Counted from the stretch's first letter, positions 42,476 through 51,257 are shown. The stretch is 64,000 nucleotides of DNA from Tridacna crocea (GCA_943736015.1 OX031065.1:43820992-43884991); one strand, 5' to 3'. A program made the numbers and translations. Notes: generated from the letters alone by a model not told the origin.

Positions 42476-42634
42476 TTTATTATCAAGAATTCTCTGAATT
42501 TGAAAGTACATGTAAAACAACATCTGATTGGATTGGTTTAGCCAATCAGAAGTTGTTTTACTTTCTGAGAGACTGAGCCTAAAATTTGACTAAGAATGTT
42601 CTTTGGAATTGTTGATGATTACAGGCCTGGGGCT
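42476..42634. mobile_element. CCAAT-centred palindromic element, decayed copy 3
   Basis: CTGATTGGATTGGTTTAGCC and AATCAGAAGTTGTTTTACTT are the remains of the centre and one arm; the ends are lost. Confidence 0.6.
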
Positions 42635-42695
42635 GTTTAGTAAAGAATTATCATGTGACCATTATAAAGGAACAATCTTCAGTAGGTATTTTTAA

Positions 42696-42896
42696 CTCAT
42701 TACCAGACAATCCCTACTTTTTAAGACCCTAAGAAAGAAGTCTATTGAAAAAATTGTGGGAAATGGAGAAAATGCTACATTTTCTCCTTTTCCCACAATG
42801 TTTTCTACCCTTCACAAATTTTTCATCACTCTTATTTTGTTGTCTGCTTATGTTTTCGATTTGGACAAGCCTAAAATTTTGTTGTTTGGTAATGAG
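42696..42896 (+). repeat. TP-A element lacking the palindrome centre
   Basis: TTAA at 42692-42695. The core GGAGAAAATGCTACATTTTC has lost the hairpin tip (GGTAACCAGC). The right end GTTTGGTAATGAG is followed by TTTA. Confidence 0.82.
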
Positions 42897-42941
42897 TTTA
42901 AAAACATTTTAGGAAGAAAACATTGACTCAGTATATCAATG

Positions 42942-43008
42942 GTTTACTTTCAAAACCTGGTAACTACAGCTTGTTACAAGCTGTAGTTACGAGGTTTTGG
43001 AAGTAAAC
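42942..43008. repeat. Isolated 67-bp palindrome
   Basis: GTTTACTTTCAAAACCTG and AACTACAGCTTG on the left are mirrored by CAAGCTGTAGTTAC and AGGTTTTGGAAGTAAAC on the right, about 33-base arms with two mismatches and no real loop. It is unrelated in sequence to TP. Confidence 0.8.
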
Positions 43009-43347
43009 AGATGACATGTATTTTCACAAGCGCATTCTACTGCAAGTCCAAAAAAAAGTCTCTTGAGGTAATGTGATAATTGGAAGGAAATGTGATAACT
43101 CAATTTAGACATTATTAAAGGTCACAATACATACAGCACTGAGTTCAGAGGTCACCAATTTCATGAGTGCTAATTCATGCTTTTTTGAGAAAGATAGCGT
43201 CTCCATGGTAACTAATTGGAAGAGCCATCTTGTCCCTACCAAATAATTGCCTCAAAAGTTGTCATGTATCAAAGAATATACATGTTAGCTATTGATTCAT
43301 GGTTCCTTTGCTTAGAAATTCCTATCTTTGGAATTTAGTGAAAAAAA
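43009..43347. other. No gene seen
   Basis: AT-rich sequence; CTCCATGGTAACTAATTGG is the only notable motif and I cannot assign it. Confidence 0.3.
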
Positions 43348-43540
43348 TTAGCTCTTTATCCCTTGATAAAATTCTGGATCTACCAAAATCCAATTAATGT
43401 ATTTGTAGGAGAAAAGTTAAATGCAGCTCATGTCATGCAAGTTGTCTTCGGATTGGTTGACAACATGGTGGGAAAAGAGAAAATGCTGATTACAGTATTG
43501 CTGATTACACTATTTTCTCCTTTTACCACAATGTTAGCCG
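43348..43540 (-). repeat. TP element, diverged
   Basis: CTTGATAAAATTCTGGATC opens it. The palindrome has an internal duplication (GCTGATTACAGTATTGCTG). The far end is lost at the neighbouring repeat. Confidence 0.5.
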
Positions 43541-43554
43541 TTTACAAGAAAAAT

Positions 43555-43718
43555 CAACCTTTCCAGTTCTAACCATGAGGAGGTCTCCACATTGAGAGAC
43601 TTTTTTTTATTATTATCATTAATTTTATTAAGTTTTACGAATCAGACATCCACATTTTTGTCAAAATTCCAGGGGGGATTCGGACCCTGATCCCCCCCCT
43701 CTGGATCCGCCCATGGAG
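43555..43718 (+). repeat. Interspersed repeat shared with 12370-12616
   Basis: CCAGTTCTAACCATGAGGAG, a T run, AAAATTCCAGGGGGGATTC and GGATCCGCCCATGG follow in the same order as at 12370. It stops at GGATCCGCCCATGG, a motif that ends the partner too. Confidence 0.6.
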
Positions 43719-43871
43719 AGAAATTGCTAGCACCAAATATTTTTTCCTTTTCCCACAATATCTTCTACTTTTCCAAGTCAACTTGTATGAATTGTTGAAC
43801 ATTTGTTGTCTGCAAATGCTTTCAATTTGGACAAGTCCAAAAGTAAAATAAGTAGTCTGGTAATTAAATGA

Positions 43872-44320
43872 CTCTTTATCACATGATCAAGTTTTAACAA
43901 CCCTCATGAGGTAAAGAAGGCATTTGAAACACTGTAGGAAAAAAGAGAAAATGCTTGTCACAACCTAAATTTTCTCCTTTTCCCACAATTATTGTTCTAC
44001 CCCATTAACCCATTACCACACAATCCCTACTTTTGACAACCCTGAGATAGAAGCCAATAAGAAAACATTGTGGGAAAAGCAGAAAATGCTGGTAACCAGC
44101 ATTTTCTCCTTTTCCCCACAATGTTTTCTATCCTTCATAAAACAAATTTCAAAGTTTCAGTCACATTTATTTTGTTGTCTGCAAATACTTTTGATTTGGA
44201 CAGGCCTAAAATTTTGTCATTTGGTAATGAGTTTTTAGGACAAAAGTCATCGCTAAATTTTTGTCTGCTAATACTTTGAATTAGGTGGAGTCCAAAATTT
44301 TGTTGTCTGGCGAATGGTTT
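43872..44320 (+). repeat. TP-A element split by another TP-A
   Basis: 43872-44004 carries the left end (CTCTTTATCACATGATC) and a decayed palindrome; 44236-44320 carries the right end (TTTGTCTGCTAATACTTTG to GTCTGGCGAATGG). The inner copy 44009-44231 sits between. A further right-half fragment lies just upstream (43719-43866). Confidence 0.72.
44009..44231 (+). repeat. TP-A element nested in TP-A
   Basis: TTAA at 44005-44008 precedes CCCATTACCACACAATCCC. Palindrome near perfect. The left arm has AAAAGCAG and the right arm has one extra C (TTCCCCAC). The right end GGTAATGAG is followed by TTTT in place of TTAA. Confidence 0.85.
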
Positions 44321-44516
44321 CAAAACCAGTGTAAAGAGCACAACTTTGGCTGCCAGTCCAAGCAACAGAGATGATGATCAAAAGGCACAAAGCATGTAGT
44401 ATGATCTTAAATCTACATTGATAATTTGCAAGATATTCTATCCTTTGACTTAGCAATAGCCGAGTCCTTTTTCCTCAATGCTGGATCTCACTATTCCATG
44501 TATGAGGCACACAGAG

Positions 44517-44897
44517 AAATAGAGCCTTTTGAAAAACATTGTGGGAAAAGGAGAAAATGCTGGTTTTCAGCATTTTCTCCTTTTCCCTATAACGCTTAAT
44601 TTGTCTCATTACCAAACAACAAAATCTTAGGTTCGTCCAAATCTAAAGCATTTGCAGACAAAATAAATCAAAGTAAATGAAAATTTGAAATTTGTTTTGT
44701 GAAGGGTAGAAAACAATTGTGGGAAAAGGAGAAAATGCTGGTTACCATCATTTTCTCCTTTTCCCTTAATGTTTTCTCAGGGCTTCTTTCTCAGGATTAT
44801 CAAAATTAGGGATTGTGTGATAATGGGTTAAATTGTCATCTGCAAATGCTTTCAATGTGGACGAGTTGACATTTTTCTCATGTGGGAAAGAGTTATA
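44517..44897 (+). repeat. TP-A element split by another TP-A
   Basis: 44517-44599 holds the palindrome (centre TTTTC) and 44832-44897 the right end (TCATCTGCAAATGC to CATGTGGGAAAGAG). The minus-strand copy 44604-44827 interrupts it. Confidence 0.72.
44604..44827 (-). repeat. TP-A element nested in TP-A
   Basis: The left end is decayed (TCTCATTACCAAACAAC) near TTAA at 44596-44599. The right end GTGTGATAATGGG is followed by TTAA at 44828-44831. One arm has ACCATCATTTTC, a mismatch to the other. Confidence 0.82.
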
Positions 44898-45016
44898 TCT
44901 GACATAATACCCGTTTTTAAAGGCAATTTTCTCAGAAAAAAGCATGGTGACCCATACTTTTTTCACTGTAATCTATTAGAGACATGATGAGCTCTATATA
45001 ATGTCAAAAGGTTTAA

Positions 45017-45236
45017 CTCTTTACCAAAGGACAAAGTTGTAGACCAGTCCAATTGAAAGCACTTGCAGACAACAAAATAAATATGGTTCAAAAATTGAAA
45101 ATTATTTTGGGAAAGGTAGAAAACGATGTGGGAAAAGGAGAAAATGCTGGTTACCATCATTTTCTCCTTTTCTTATACTCTTTTCATAAGGCTTTTTTCT
45201 CAGGGTCGTTAAAAGACGGGATTGTGTGGTAAAGAG
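45017..45236 (-). repeat. TP-A element, full length
   Basis: 220 bp after TTAA at 45013-45016 and before ATAA. CTCTTTACCAAAGGAC and GTGTGGTAAAGAG are the ends. It shares the ACCATCATTTTC mismatch with 44604-44827, suggesting a common source. Confidence 0.88.
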
Positions 45237-45284
45237 ATAAAAAAAAATCTGCCCAATAGAAAAATTTGTAATATGGATCCTTAA

Positions 45285-45509
45285 CCCTTTACTCCATAGA
45301 TACTCATTTCTATGCATTATTTGAAGGAGCCTTTGGAAAACATTGCGGCAAAAGGTGAAATTGCTCGTAACAAGCAATTTCACCTTTTGTCACAATGTTT
45401 TCTGTGCTATCAAAAGGTGTCATATACACATAAGAACCGGCTTCATCCTTGCTGTTTGTTATTTAGGGTCAATTAGAGATACCATAGAAATGCCTTATGG
45501 GGTAAAGGG
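45285..45509 (+). repeat. TP-C element, full length
   Basis: 225 bp with TTAA at 45281-45284 and 45510-45513. CCCTTTACTCCATAG and TTATGGGGTAAAGGG are the ends. The core is GGTGAAATTGCTCGTAACAA then GCAATTTCACC. Confidence 0.92.
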
Positions 45510-45555
45510 TTAATGCACTAGGAGACATGAGAGACCTCTAAAATTGTGAGGTTAA

Positions 45556-46716
45556 CCCCCCGGTCTCACAGACCCCGATTTAATCCCGATTTCGAAAATT
45601 TCAAAATCGGCACGAAATCGGCTAGCTTCGGGAGAGTCGTAGTGCCTCCTGACTCAAATCGGCATCAATTCGGGATCAAAAATGAATCGGGACAAAAATT
45701 TCAACATGCGCAAATTTTTCTCCCGATTTGGAAAATCGTGCCGAAATCGCCGAACCTCGGTGTACCTCGTACTAAGTCGTCGTTGTTCGTAGTAAGCAAA
45801 TCGGCGTTATTCGGCGTTAGTCGGTCCTATTTCGGCGTACCTTCCTCGGCGATGAACCCCGAATAACGCCGATGTCCTACGAGTAACTACCGATTCTCGC
45901 CGATGAACTACGACGAGATATGAGACTAGCATCACGAGCTACACCGACCTACACCGAATAACTACGAACTGCTAAGATATCATCCCGTAGTACTACGAAG
46001 TACACCGAATTCCGATTGGTATAAAAAGGCAAATCAACTTTGAAAACAATTCATTTGCAGATTTTTTCCAAACCTTTAGATGAGACGCTTCCCTATACTT
46101 CGATACAATGAAACCAAAAAGGGGGCTTTTGAAGAAGAAGCAGTCATCTACAACAGATATGCCTCCTCCATCGAGCACCTAAGCTCCACCATTAAGCACA
46201 GAGAACTAACCTGACCCTGATTTTATGCCGAATCAGCCAGTTGTCCTGCAAAATGAGTTTGAGGATGACGTCTTATGTCCATATGATAATTGATTTTTTT
46301 GTTGTTAATCACGGAATTTATATAACCAGTCTACGAAATCGGGGCATAATCCTGAAAAAAGACTTGAAACTCGTAGTCGATTCGGATCTGTCGGCGTATG
46401 TCGCAGTAAATCTTTGTGCATCGTAGTCCATCGTAGTAAGAAATCGGGACAATCGGTCTAGATCGTACTATTTCGTAGTAACTCGGCTCCTAAACTCGGC
46501 GTACTTCGGAACAAAATCGGGGCAAAAGCGTAGTAAATCGTATTGCATCGTAGTTTTTCGCAGCCCATCGGGAACACACCGACGTATGTCTAACAATACC
46601 CCTCGTCCAAGTATGATCAGAGAAAAACGGCTTGAATTCGTGGTAAAATTGGAGAAAATGCGCTCTCCCGAAGCACTACGATTATTTTGGAAATCGGGGT
46701 CTGTGAGACCGGGGGG
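45556..46716. mobile_element. Harbinger-like non-autonomous DNA transposon
   Basis: The ends CCCCCCGGTCTCACAGACCC (plus CGATTT) are a perfect 26-bp inverted repeat at 45556-45581 and 46691-46716. The 3-bp TAA duplication at 45553-45555 and 46717-46719 suits the PIF/Harbinger superfamily (3-bp TWA targets, established knowledge). The 1161-bp interior is richer in GC and CpG than its surroundings and is packed with variants of TCGTAGT, ATCGGG and CGGCGT. No transposase is evident. Perfect ends suggest a young insertion. Confidence 0.78.
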
Positions 46717-46855
46717 TAAGCAGATAGGTAAATATTATATCCCTCAACCACAAGGGTACATAACAGGACCTTATGACAGTTCAACCTGCCCTAAATGTAC
46801 TTATAGAGTCCAGGTACAATCTTTTTTGCAACATTCACAGTTATGCTATAGATAA
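46586..46855 (+). CDS. Doubtful open frame with a C2HC-finger-like end
   Basis: The frame starts at an ATG inside the Harbinger-like element, reads through its right terminal repeat and continues into flanking DNA to a TAG at 46853. The flanking part contains CPKCTYRVQVQSFLQHSQLC, a C-X2-C-X11-H-X3-C arrangement like a C2HC finger. The start context is weak and the element-derived half is unlikely to be native. Either the flank is a relic of a host exon or this is chance. I cannot name a family. Confidence 0.18.
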   Translation: MSNNTPRPSMIREKRLEFVVKLEKMRSPEALRLFWKSGSVRPGGKQIGKYYIPQPQGYITGPYDSSTCPKCTYRVQVQSFLQHSQLCYR

Positions 46856-46946
46856 AATAAATAGTTATATGATAACAATATAAAGCCAATTTGTTTTGTC
46901 CTTTGTCCATCGTGCCTTCAATTATCAACTGTAAAAGTTCTCTTAA

Positions 46947-47166
46947 CCCTTTACCAAACAATCCCTGGTTTTTACGACCCTGAGACAGAGGGCTGTTGGA
47001 AACATTGTTGGAAAAGGAGAAAATGCTGGTAACCAGCATTTTCTCCTTTTCCAACAATGTTTTCTATGGTGTTGGAAAAGAAATCAGTTTTTGAGTTACA
47101 TTTATTTTGTCATCTGCAAGCGCTTTCAATTTGGACCAGTCTAAAATTTTGTCGTTTGGTAAAGGG
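46947..47166 (+). repeat. TP-A element with matched arm change
   Basis: 220 bp with TTAA at 46943-46946 and 47167-47170. The arms read GTTGGAAAAGG and CCTTTTCCAAC, so the GTGGG to GTTGG change is present on both sides and the hairpin stays perfect. Ends CCCTTTACCAAACAATCCC and GTCGTTTGGTAAAGGG. Confidence 0.93.
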
Positions 47167-47170
47167 TTAA

Positions 47171-47554
47171 AGGCCTAGTCATTTGTATCATTCAGGTACC
47201 TTGTTAGTACATTCCACTGAATCTTGCCTTAGTTCAAAGATACATTATGTATGTCTGGTCTCATCAACTTACACAGCAATTTCTACTTTTGCGTCTCTCT
47301 AGTTTTATAAACGTTACAGCCACGTAGGAAACATTTCCAGATAAGGGGGGACCTACGTTGTGTTAGTAAAGGACCCAATCCATGGTACTGGGGACTGCAT
47401 CATAATTCTTTGTTTTTACCCAATTATTAACACAACTTTGAAATGTCTGGTCCCACCCCAGTTTATCACACAGTGTTACTGGAGACCACTTCTTCGTGCA
47501 TGATCTTCTTCCCAATTTCAATACAATACCTGACTACTGCACCAGAGAGACATC
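47171..47554. other. No gene seen
   Basis: Unique-looking AT-rich sequence. Overlapping frames of 104 and 112 codons from 47443 and 47496 run through the tRNA-like segment that follows and are judged to be chance. Confidence 0.35.
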
Positions 47555-47640
47555 TATTTGGCTCAGTGGTTATGGTATTGGTCTTTTTAATCCTCGAAAA
47601 GAAGGTTATTTGTTCCTTCAAGGGTTCCAATCCCGCCAGA
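47555..47640 (+). repeat. tRNA-like SINE head
   Basis: TGGCTCAGTGGTTATGG is a strong A-box-like block and AAGGGTTCCAATCCC a B-box-like block about 55 bases on. No folded tRNA with a proper anticodon arm could be drawn, so a SINE or tRNA relic is preferred to a functional tRNA gene. Confidence 0.5.
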
Positions 47641-47730
47641 TGCGGTTTGTATTTGAGCTATGCATTTGTACCTTCGTTACAGACATCGTTCGTAAAACAC
47701 AGTTTCAACTTTCTTTGTCTCAGCAGCTTT

Positions 47731-48190
47731 GGCCCTTTACCAAACAACAAAATTTAGATCGGTGCAAAAAGACAGCAGTTGCAGACAGCAATTTATATGG
47801 AGATCAAATGAAGATTTTTGTCTGCAATGTTTAACCCTTTCCCAAACAATCCCTGGTTTTTACGGGTCTGGAACAGTAGCCTTTTGAAAACATTGTGGGA
47901 AAAGGAGAAAATGCTGGTAACCAGCATTTTCTCCTTTTTCCACAATATTTTCTACCCTATCATAGTCAGAAATCATCTTTTCAGCAAGAGTTGAATTCTC
48001 GTCTGCAAATGCTTTCAATTTGGTCTAGTCCAAAAGTTTGTCGTTTGGGAAAGGATTAAAAAAAAACATTGTAGGAAAAGGATATAATGCTGGTAACCAG
48101 CATTTTCTCCTTTTCCTACAATGTTTTCAAAAGCCATCTCTTTCCATCTCTCAAAAGCCATCTCTTTCATGGTCATTAAAACCTGGCATG
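47731..48190 (-). repeat. TP-A element split by another TP
   Basis: 47731-47830 is the left half (CCCTTTACCAAACAAC to GATTTTTGTCTGCAATG) and 48060-48190 the right half with the palindrome and TCATTAAAACCTGGCAT. The outer palindrome has matched arms GTAGGAAAAGG and CCTTTTCCTAC. A CAAAAGCCATCTCTTTC duplication lies at 48128-48170. Confidence 0.75.
47835..48055 (+). repeat. TP-A element (CCCAAAC variant) nested in TP-A
   Basis: 221 bp with TTAA at 47831-47834 and 48056-48059. CCCTTTCCCAAACAATCCC and GTCGTTTGGGAAAGGA are the ends. Right arm has CCTTTTTCCAC against GTGGGAAAAGG on the left, one mismatch. Confidence 0.9.
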
Positions 48191-48204
48191 AAGCGAAGGC
48201 AAAA

Positions 48205-48375
48205 TAAACTAGAGCTGTATCTGAATGTGAATGTAATATTCCTGCTAGCGCTTTGACAGAAACAGGCAATTAGTAGTACTTTGTACATAGACACATGGAC
48301 ACACAGATGGACACACAGACAGACAAGCTAATTCCAGTATACCCCCAAAAACATTTGTTTTGAGGGGGTTTTACA
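48205..48375 (+). repeat. TATACCCC-ended element, short copy 2
   Basis: GCTAGCGCTTTGACAGAAAC, a GACACACAGATGGACACA stretch, GCTAATTCCAGTATACCCCC and a TTGAGGGGGTTTTAC end match 34851-35140; the middle third is absent. Confidence 0.5.
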
Positions 48376-48611
48376 ATAGCATGTTACATCACATTTGAGG
48401 ACCACAAGAAGCAAGAGGTGGTATAGGAGCTGGAGCAATGTCTCCATTTTAGTTCTCAATGTTAGAAATTGAGAAAATTAGAAAGAAAATCCCTTGATTT
48501 GCATTGATCAGCATAATCTCCTATTCTCACAATGTTTTCTACTCTTTCCTGGACAACTATTTTTGTCAGCAGATCCTTTAAATCTGGAAAAGTCTAATTT
48601 GTGGTACTTAA

Positions 48612-48819
48612 CCCAATACCAAACGACAATATTTTAGACTTGACCAAAAAGAAAACATTTGCAGATGGCTCAACAGTGAAAATTGTCCTTGATAGAGTAG
48701 AAAACATTGTGGGAAAAGGAGAAAATGCTGGTTACCAGCAATTTCTCCTTTTCCCACAATGTTTTCTATAGGGTTCGTAATCTCAGGGGCGTCAAAAGTA
48801 GGGACTGTGTGGTAATGGG
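48612..48819 (-). repeat. TP-A element
   Basis: 208 bp with TTAA at 48608-48611 and 48820-48823. CCCAATACCAAACGAC and GTGTGGTAATGGG are the ends. A decayed plus-strand copy (48440-48607) precedes it. Confidence 0.87.
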
Positions 48820-48836
48820 TTAATAAAGAGGTACCG

Positions 48837-49066
48837 TAAACTCTTTTCTCAATGACAGAATTTAAGAATGGTCAGAATTCACAGCATTTGCAAATCCCAA
48901 ATTACATTTTGGTCAAATGGTGAGAACTGTCTTTGATAGGATAGAAAACATTGTGAGAAAAGGAGAAAATGCTGGCTACCAGCTATTTCTCCTTTTCCCA
49001 TAATGTTTTAGAATCCTTATTTTCCAGGGTTGTGGAAAGTCAAGGTTTTCGTGGTACATGTAAATA
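48837..49066 (-). repeat. TP-A element, diverged
   Basis: CTCTTTTCTCAATGACAG opens it and GTTTTCGTGGTACATG closes it. The palindrome centre is GCTGGCTACCAGC. Last TP copy before the receptor gene. Confidence 0.7.
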
Positions 49067-49662
49067 ATACCAAGTTACTTCTCGTTTCAGATTGGATCAT
49101 TCAAGTATTGGAGACAAACATGCAGTCCTGTAAGCTGTGACGTCCAGCTTCCAATATATAACAGTGTGAATTGGTACTCAATAGTTCACTATCACAGTGT
49201 CAACAGAGGAAGTCTTTAATAACTAGAAAAAGTATATAATGTGATCAACCTTTTTCCTTTGAGAATTTATGCTTGGTTTTACCCACCAAAACAGTAAAAC
49301 TGTATCAGTAAGGCACAGTAACATACATGTATTTTGATATATTACAAGGATGGGTGTTTCTGTTTGTTTGCATCTAGTGCCAAGTGTTTCCAAAGTTTGA
49401 CTGGGAATTAAATTGGAAAAATAAAAAGTTCAGTTCAAAATTACATAAAGTTGAATTCACTGGATGAAAAGAATAGAAATGTTAGCAACTTCTTTGTATC
49501 TGTTAAGGTTTGGAAAATTCACACAGAATTAACGATATAATTCCAGAAACTTTCTGTGAATATTTTTACAAGAACTATTCTTGAAAAATCTCACCCTGAA
49601 CTCTGCATAAACTTTCTAGGGAAATATTTTTGTGGACTAATCTAAAAAACCTTTTGCTAGAC
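49067..49662 (+). other. Upstream region of the receptor gene
   Basis: TACTTCTCGTTTCAG ends at 49090 and is a plausible splice acceptor, so a 5' untranslated exon could begin at 49091 and run into the coding region. No TATA box or other promoter element can be assigned with confidence. The region is free of TP copies for about 600 bp, unlike its surroundings. Confidence 0.35.
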
Positions 49663-50883
49663 ATGGATGAAGAAGTTGAAAAGTTTGTGGAAATGTTAAA
49701 CATGTTAAACAAAACATACAAACTAGATATTGGTGCCAGTAGGATCACCATAAACTGCAGTGATTACTTTATGGACGAGGTACCAATGTATGTCAATGAG
49801 ACATACGAGAACAAAGAAATATTGGAACAAAACAGAACATTGGAGCAAGTATACCATTGTCTTTATTATGTGATCATACCAGTAGTATGTGTATTTGGTT
49901 TCCTTGGAAACATTCTGAATGTGATTGTATTTTCCAAGAAAAAGACTTGCAGAACCCTGGATGAGATTGAATACTGTACCACTATCTGCCTTGTGGCCCT
50001 CGCCGTCTCTGACATGATGTTTTGTGTGTGTATATTCCCTAAGACATTTGACAAACGAACATATGATGTGTACACCAAGAATGAAATTATGATGTATTAC
50101 AAAATGTATGCTTCATTTGCTATCAACAGTTTCATTATGTCCAGCACCCTGTTGACTGTGCTGACGGCAATCATGAGATACACAGCTATATGCCACCCAT
50201 TTCATTCAAGACAATTTATATCTTTCATGAAGACTATCATTGCTATAGTTGTCCTGTTTTTGTTCAGCTTTGCCTTCAACACTCCACATATATGGAGATT
50301 CTCCATCAGTAAAGTTGACTGTGTTGGTCCTGAGGCCTACTACACTCTGGAGAAAGGTGAACTGTTTGAGAACGACAGTTTTACATATACACACAAACTT
50401 CTGTGGGCAGTTCTTGGAAACTTCATACCTCTTGTTCTGCTGCTGTACTGCAACATAAGACTTGTAAAAGCTCTGCATGCCAGCCAGAAACTTCGCCTTC
50501 TACACAGCCGTGACAATGTTGGATGCCTCTCTGCTCATCGCCGGATAAACATCACCCTGATAACAATCATTATACTATTCTTCATTCTTGTGGCTCCATC
50601 AGAAATCTCAAAATTTATCTCAAACATATCCAACTCGGATAAGAGCCCAAGGAGTCAGTATACAAACACAATGGTCTCAATGATCACTAATGCCCTACAG
50701 TGTATCAACTTCTCCGTCAACTTTATCCTCTACTACATCATCATTGCACCTTTTCGGAAAACTCTGCACGAGTTTATCTGCATCATGCGTATTCGTCGTG
50801 GAACAAGGGATTCCTCCAACAGTCAGAAACAACAGACATGTATACTGCTGACAATCAAGGAACAGAGAAGAGCTCTTATATAA
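49663..50883 (+). CDS. Class A G-protein-coupled receptor, FMRFamide-receptor-like
   Basis: A plasma-membrane receptor of 406 residues in one uninterrupted exon, expected to sense an extracellular ligand (probably a neuropeptide) and signal through a G protein. The start is the ATG at 49663, with a good context (GACATGG); an upstream in-frame stop lies at 49597, and the stretch 49630-49662 has only a TTG. The N-terminal part has four glycosylation sequons (N16, N31, N45, N57) and no signal peptide. Seven hydrophobic segments lie at about 67-91, 105-126, 146-170, 190-208, 246-270, 295-318 and 335-362. Class A marks are GN (82-83), LAVSD (113-117), RYTAICHP (172-179), P256 in segment 5, P312 in segment 6, and NFILY (353-357) followed by FRK of helix 8. 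Having Phe for Pro in NPxxY is usual in the FMRFamide-receptor group. Oddities: MRY replaces D/ERY, LVAP replaces CWxP, and no Cys is seen at the usual outer end of segment 3 to pair with C220. The C-terminal tail may be affected by a frame change. Confidence 0.9.
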   Translation: MDEEVEKFVEMLNMLNKTYKLDIGASRITINCSDYFMDEVPMYVNETYENKEILEQNRTLEQVYHCLYYVIIPVVCVFGFLGNILNVIVFSKKKTCRTLDEIEYCTTICLVALAVSDMMFCVCIFPKTFDKRTYDVYTKNEIMMYYKMYASFAINSFIMSSTLLTVLTAIMRYTAICHPFHSRQFISFMKTIIAIVVLFLFSFAFNTPHIWRFSISKVDCVGPEAYYTLEKGELFENDSFTYTHKLLWAVLGNFIPLVLLLYCNIRLVKALHASQKLRLLHSRDNVGCLSAHRRINITLITIIILFFILVAPSEISKFISNISNSDKSPRSQYTNTMVSMITNALQCINFSVNFILYYIIIAPFRKTLHEFICIMRIRRGTRDSSNSQKQQTCILLTIKEQRRALI

Positions 50884-51033
50884 CTGTTGATTGGACAAAA
50901 AAGTTTGAAGTTGAATTTGGAGAGGACATGACAAACACTGCTCAAAATAACAGAATATGTTTTTGAATAACATGAAAAAGGGGAGAAATGCTGATTAGAT
51001 CTATGAGCAATTTCTTCTTAACTCAAACACCTT
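50884..51033 (+). other. 3' flank of the receptor gene
   Basis: One shifted frame stays open across the receptor stop to 50966 and reads TDMYTADNQGTEKSSYITVD, plausible cytoplasmic-tail sequence. No AATAAA is seen close by. A TP scrap with GGGGAGAAATGCTGATTAG starts near 50968. Confidence 0.35.
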
Positions 51034-51037
51034 TTAA

Positions 51038-51257
51038 CCCTTTACTACACATAAGAAATGAAGACATGTCCAAATTGAAAGCAGTCTCACATGACAATTC
51101 AGTTGTGACATGATACAAAATGAAAAAATTTGGGTTGAAAACACTGTAGTAAAAGGAGAAAATGCTGGTTACCAGCATTTTCTCCTTTTCCTACAATGTT
51201 TTCAAAGAGGCTTCTTCCCCAGGGTTGTTAGAAGTTGGCATTGTTTGCTAAATAGAG
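51038..51257 (-). repeat. TP-A element, full length
   Basis: 220 bp with TTAA at 51034-51037 and 51258-51261. CCCTTTACTACACATAAG and GTTTGCTAAATAGAG are the ends. The left arm has GTAGTAAAAGG and the right CCTTTTCCTAC, a partly matched change. Confidence 0.85.

Noticed and set aside
47555-47640. Functional tRNA gene
   Set aside because: A- and B-box-like blocks are present but no complete cloverleaf with a credible anticodon could be drawn.
47443-47834. Two overlapping frames of 104 and 112 codons
   Set aside because: They pass through a tRNA-like SINE head and a TP left end; composition and overlap suggest chance.
49630-49662. Upstream start for the receptor giving 11 extra residues
   Set aside because: The codon at 49630 is TTG, and the first ATG in the frame is at 49663 with a good context.
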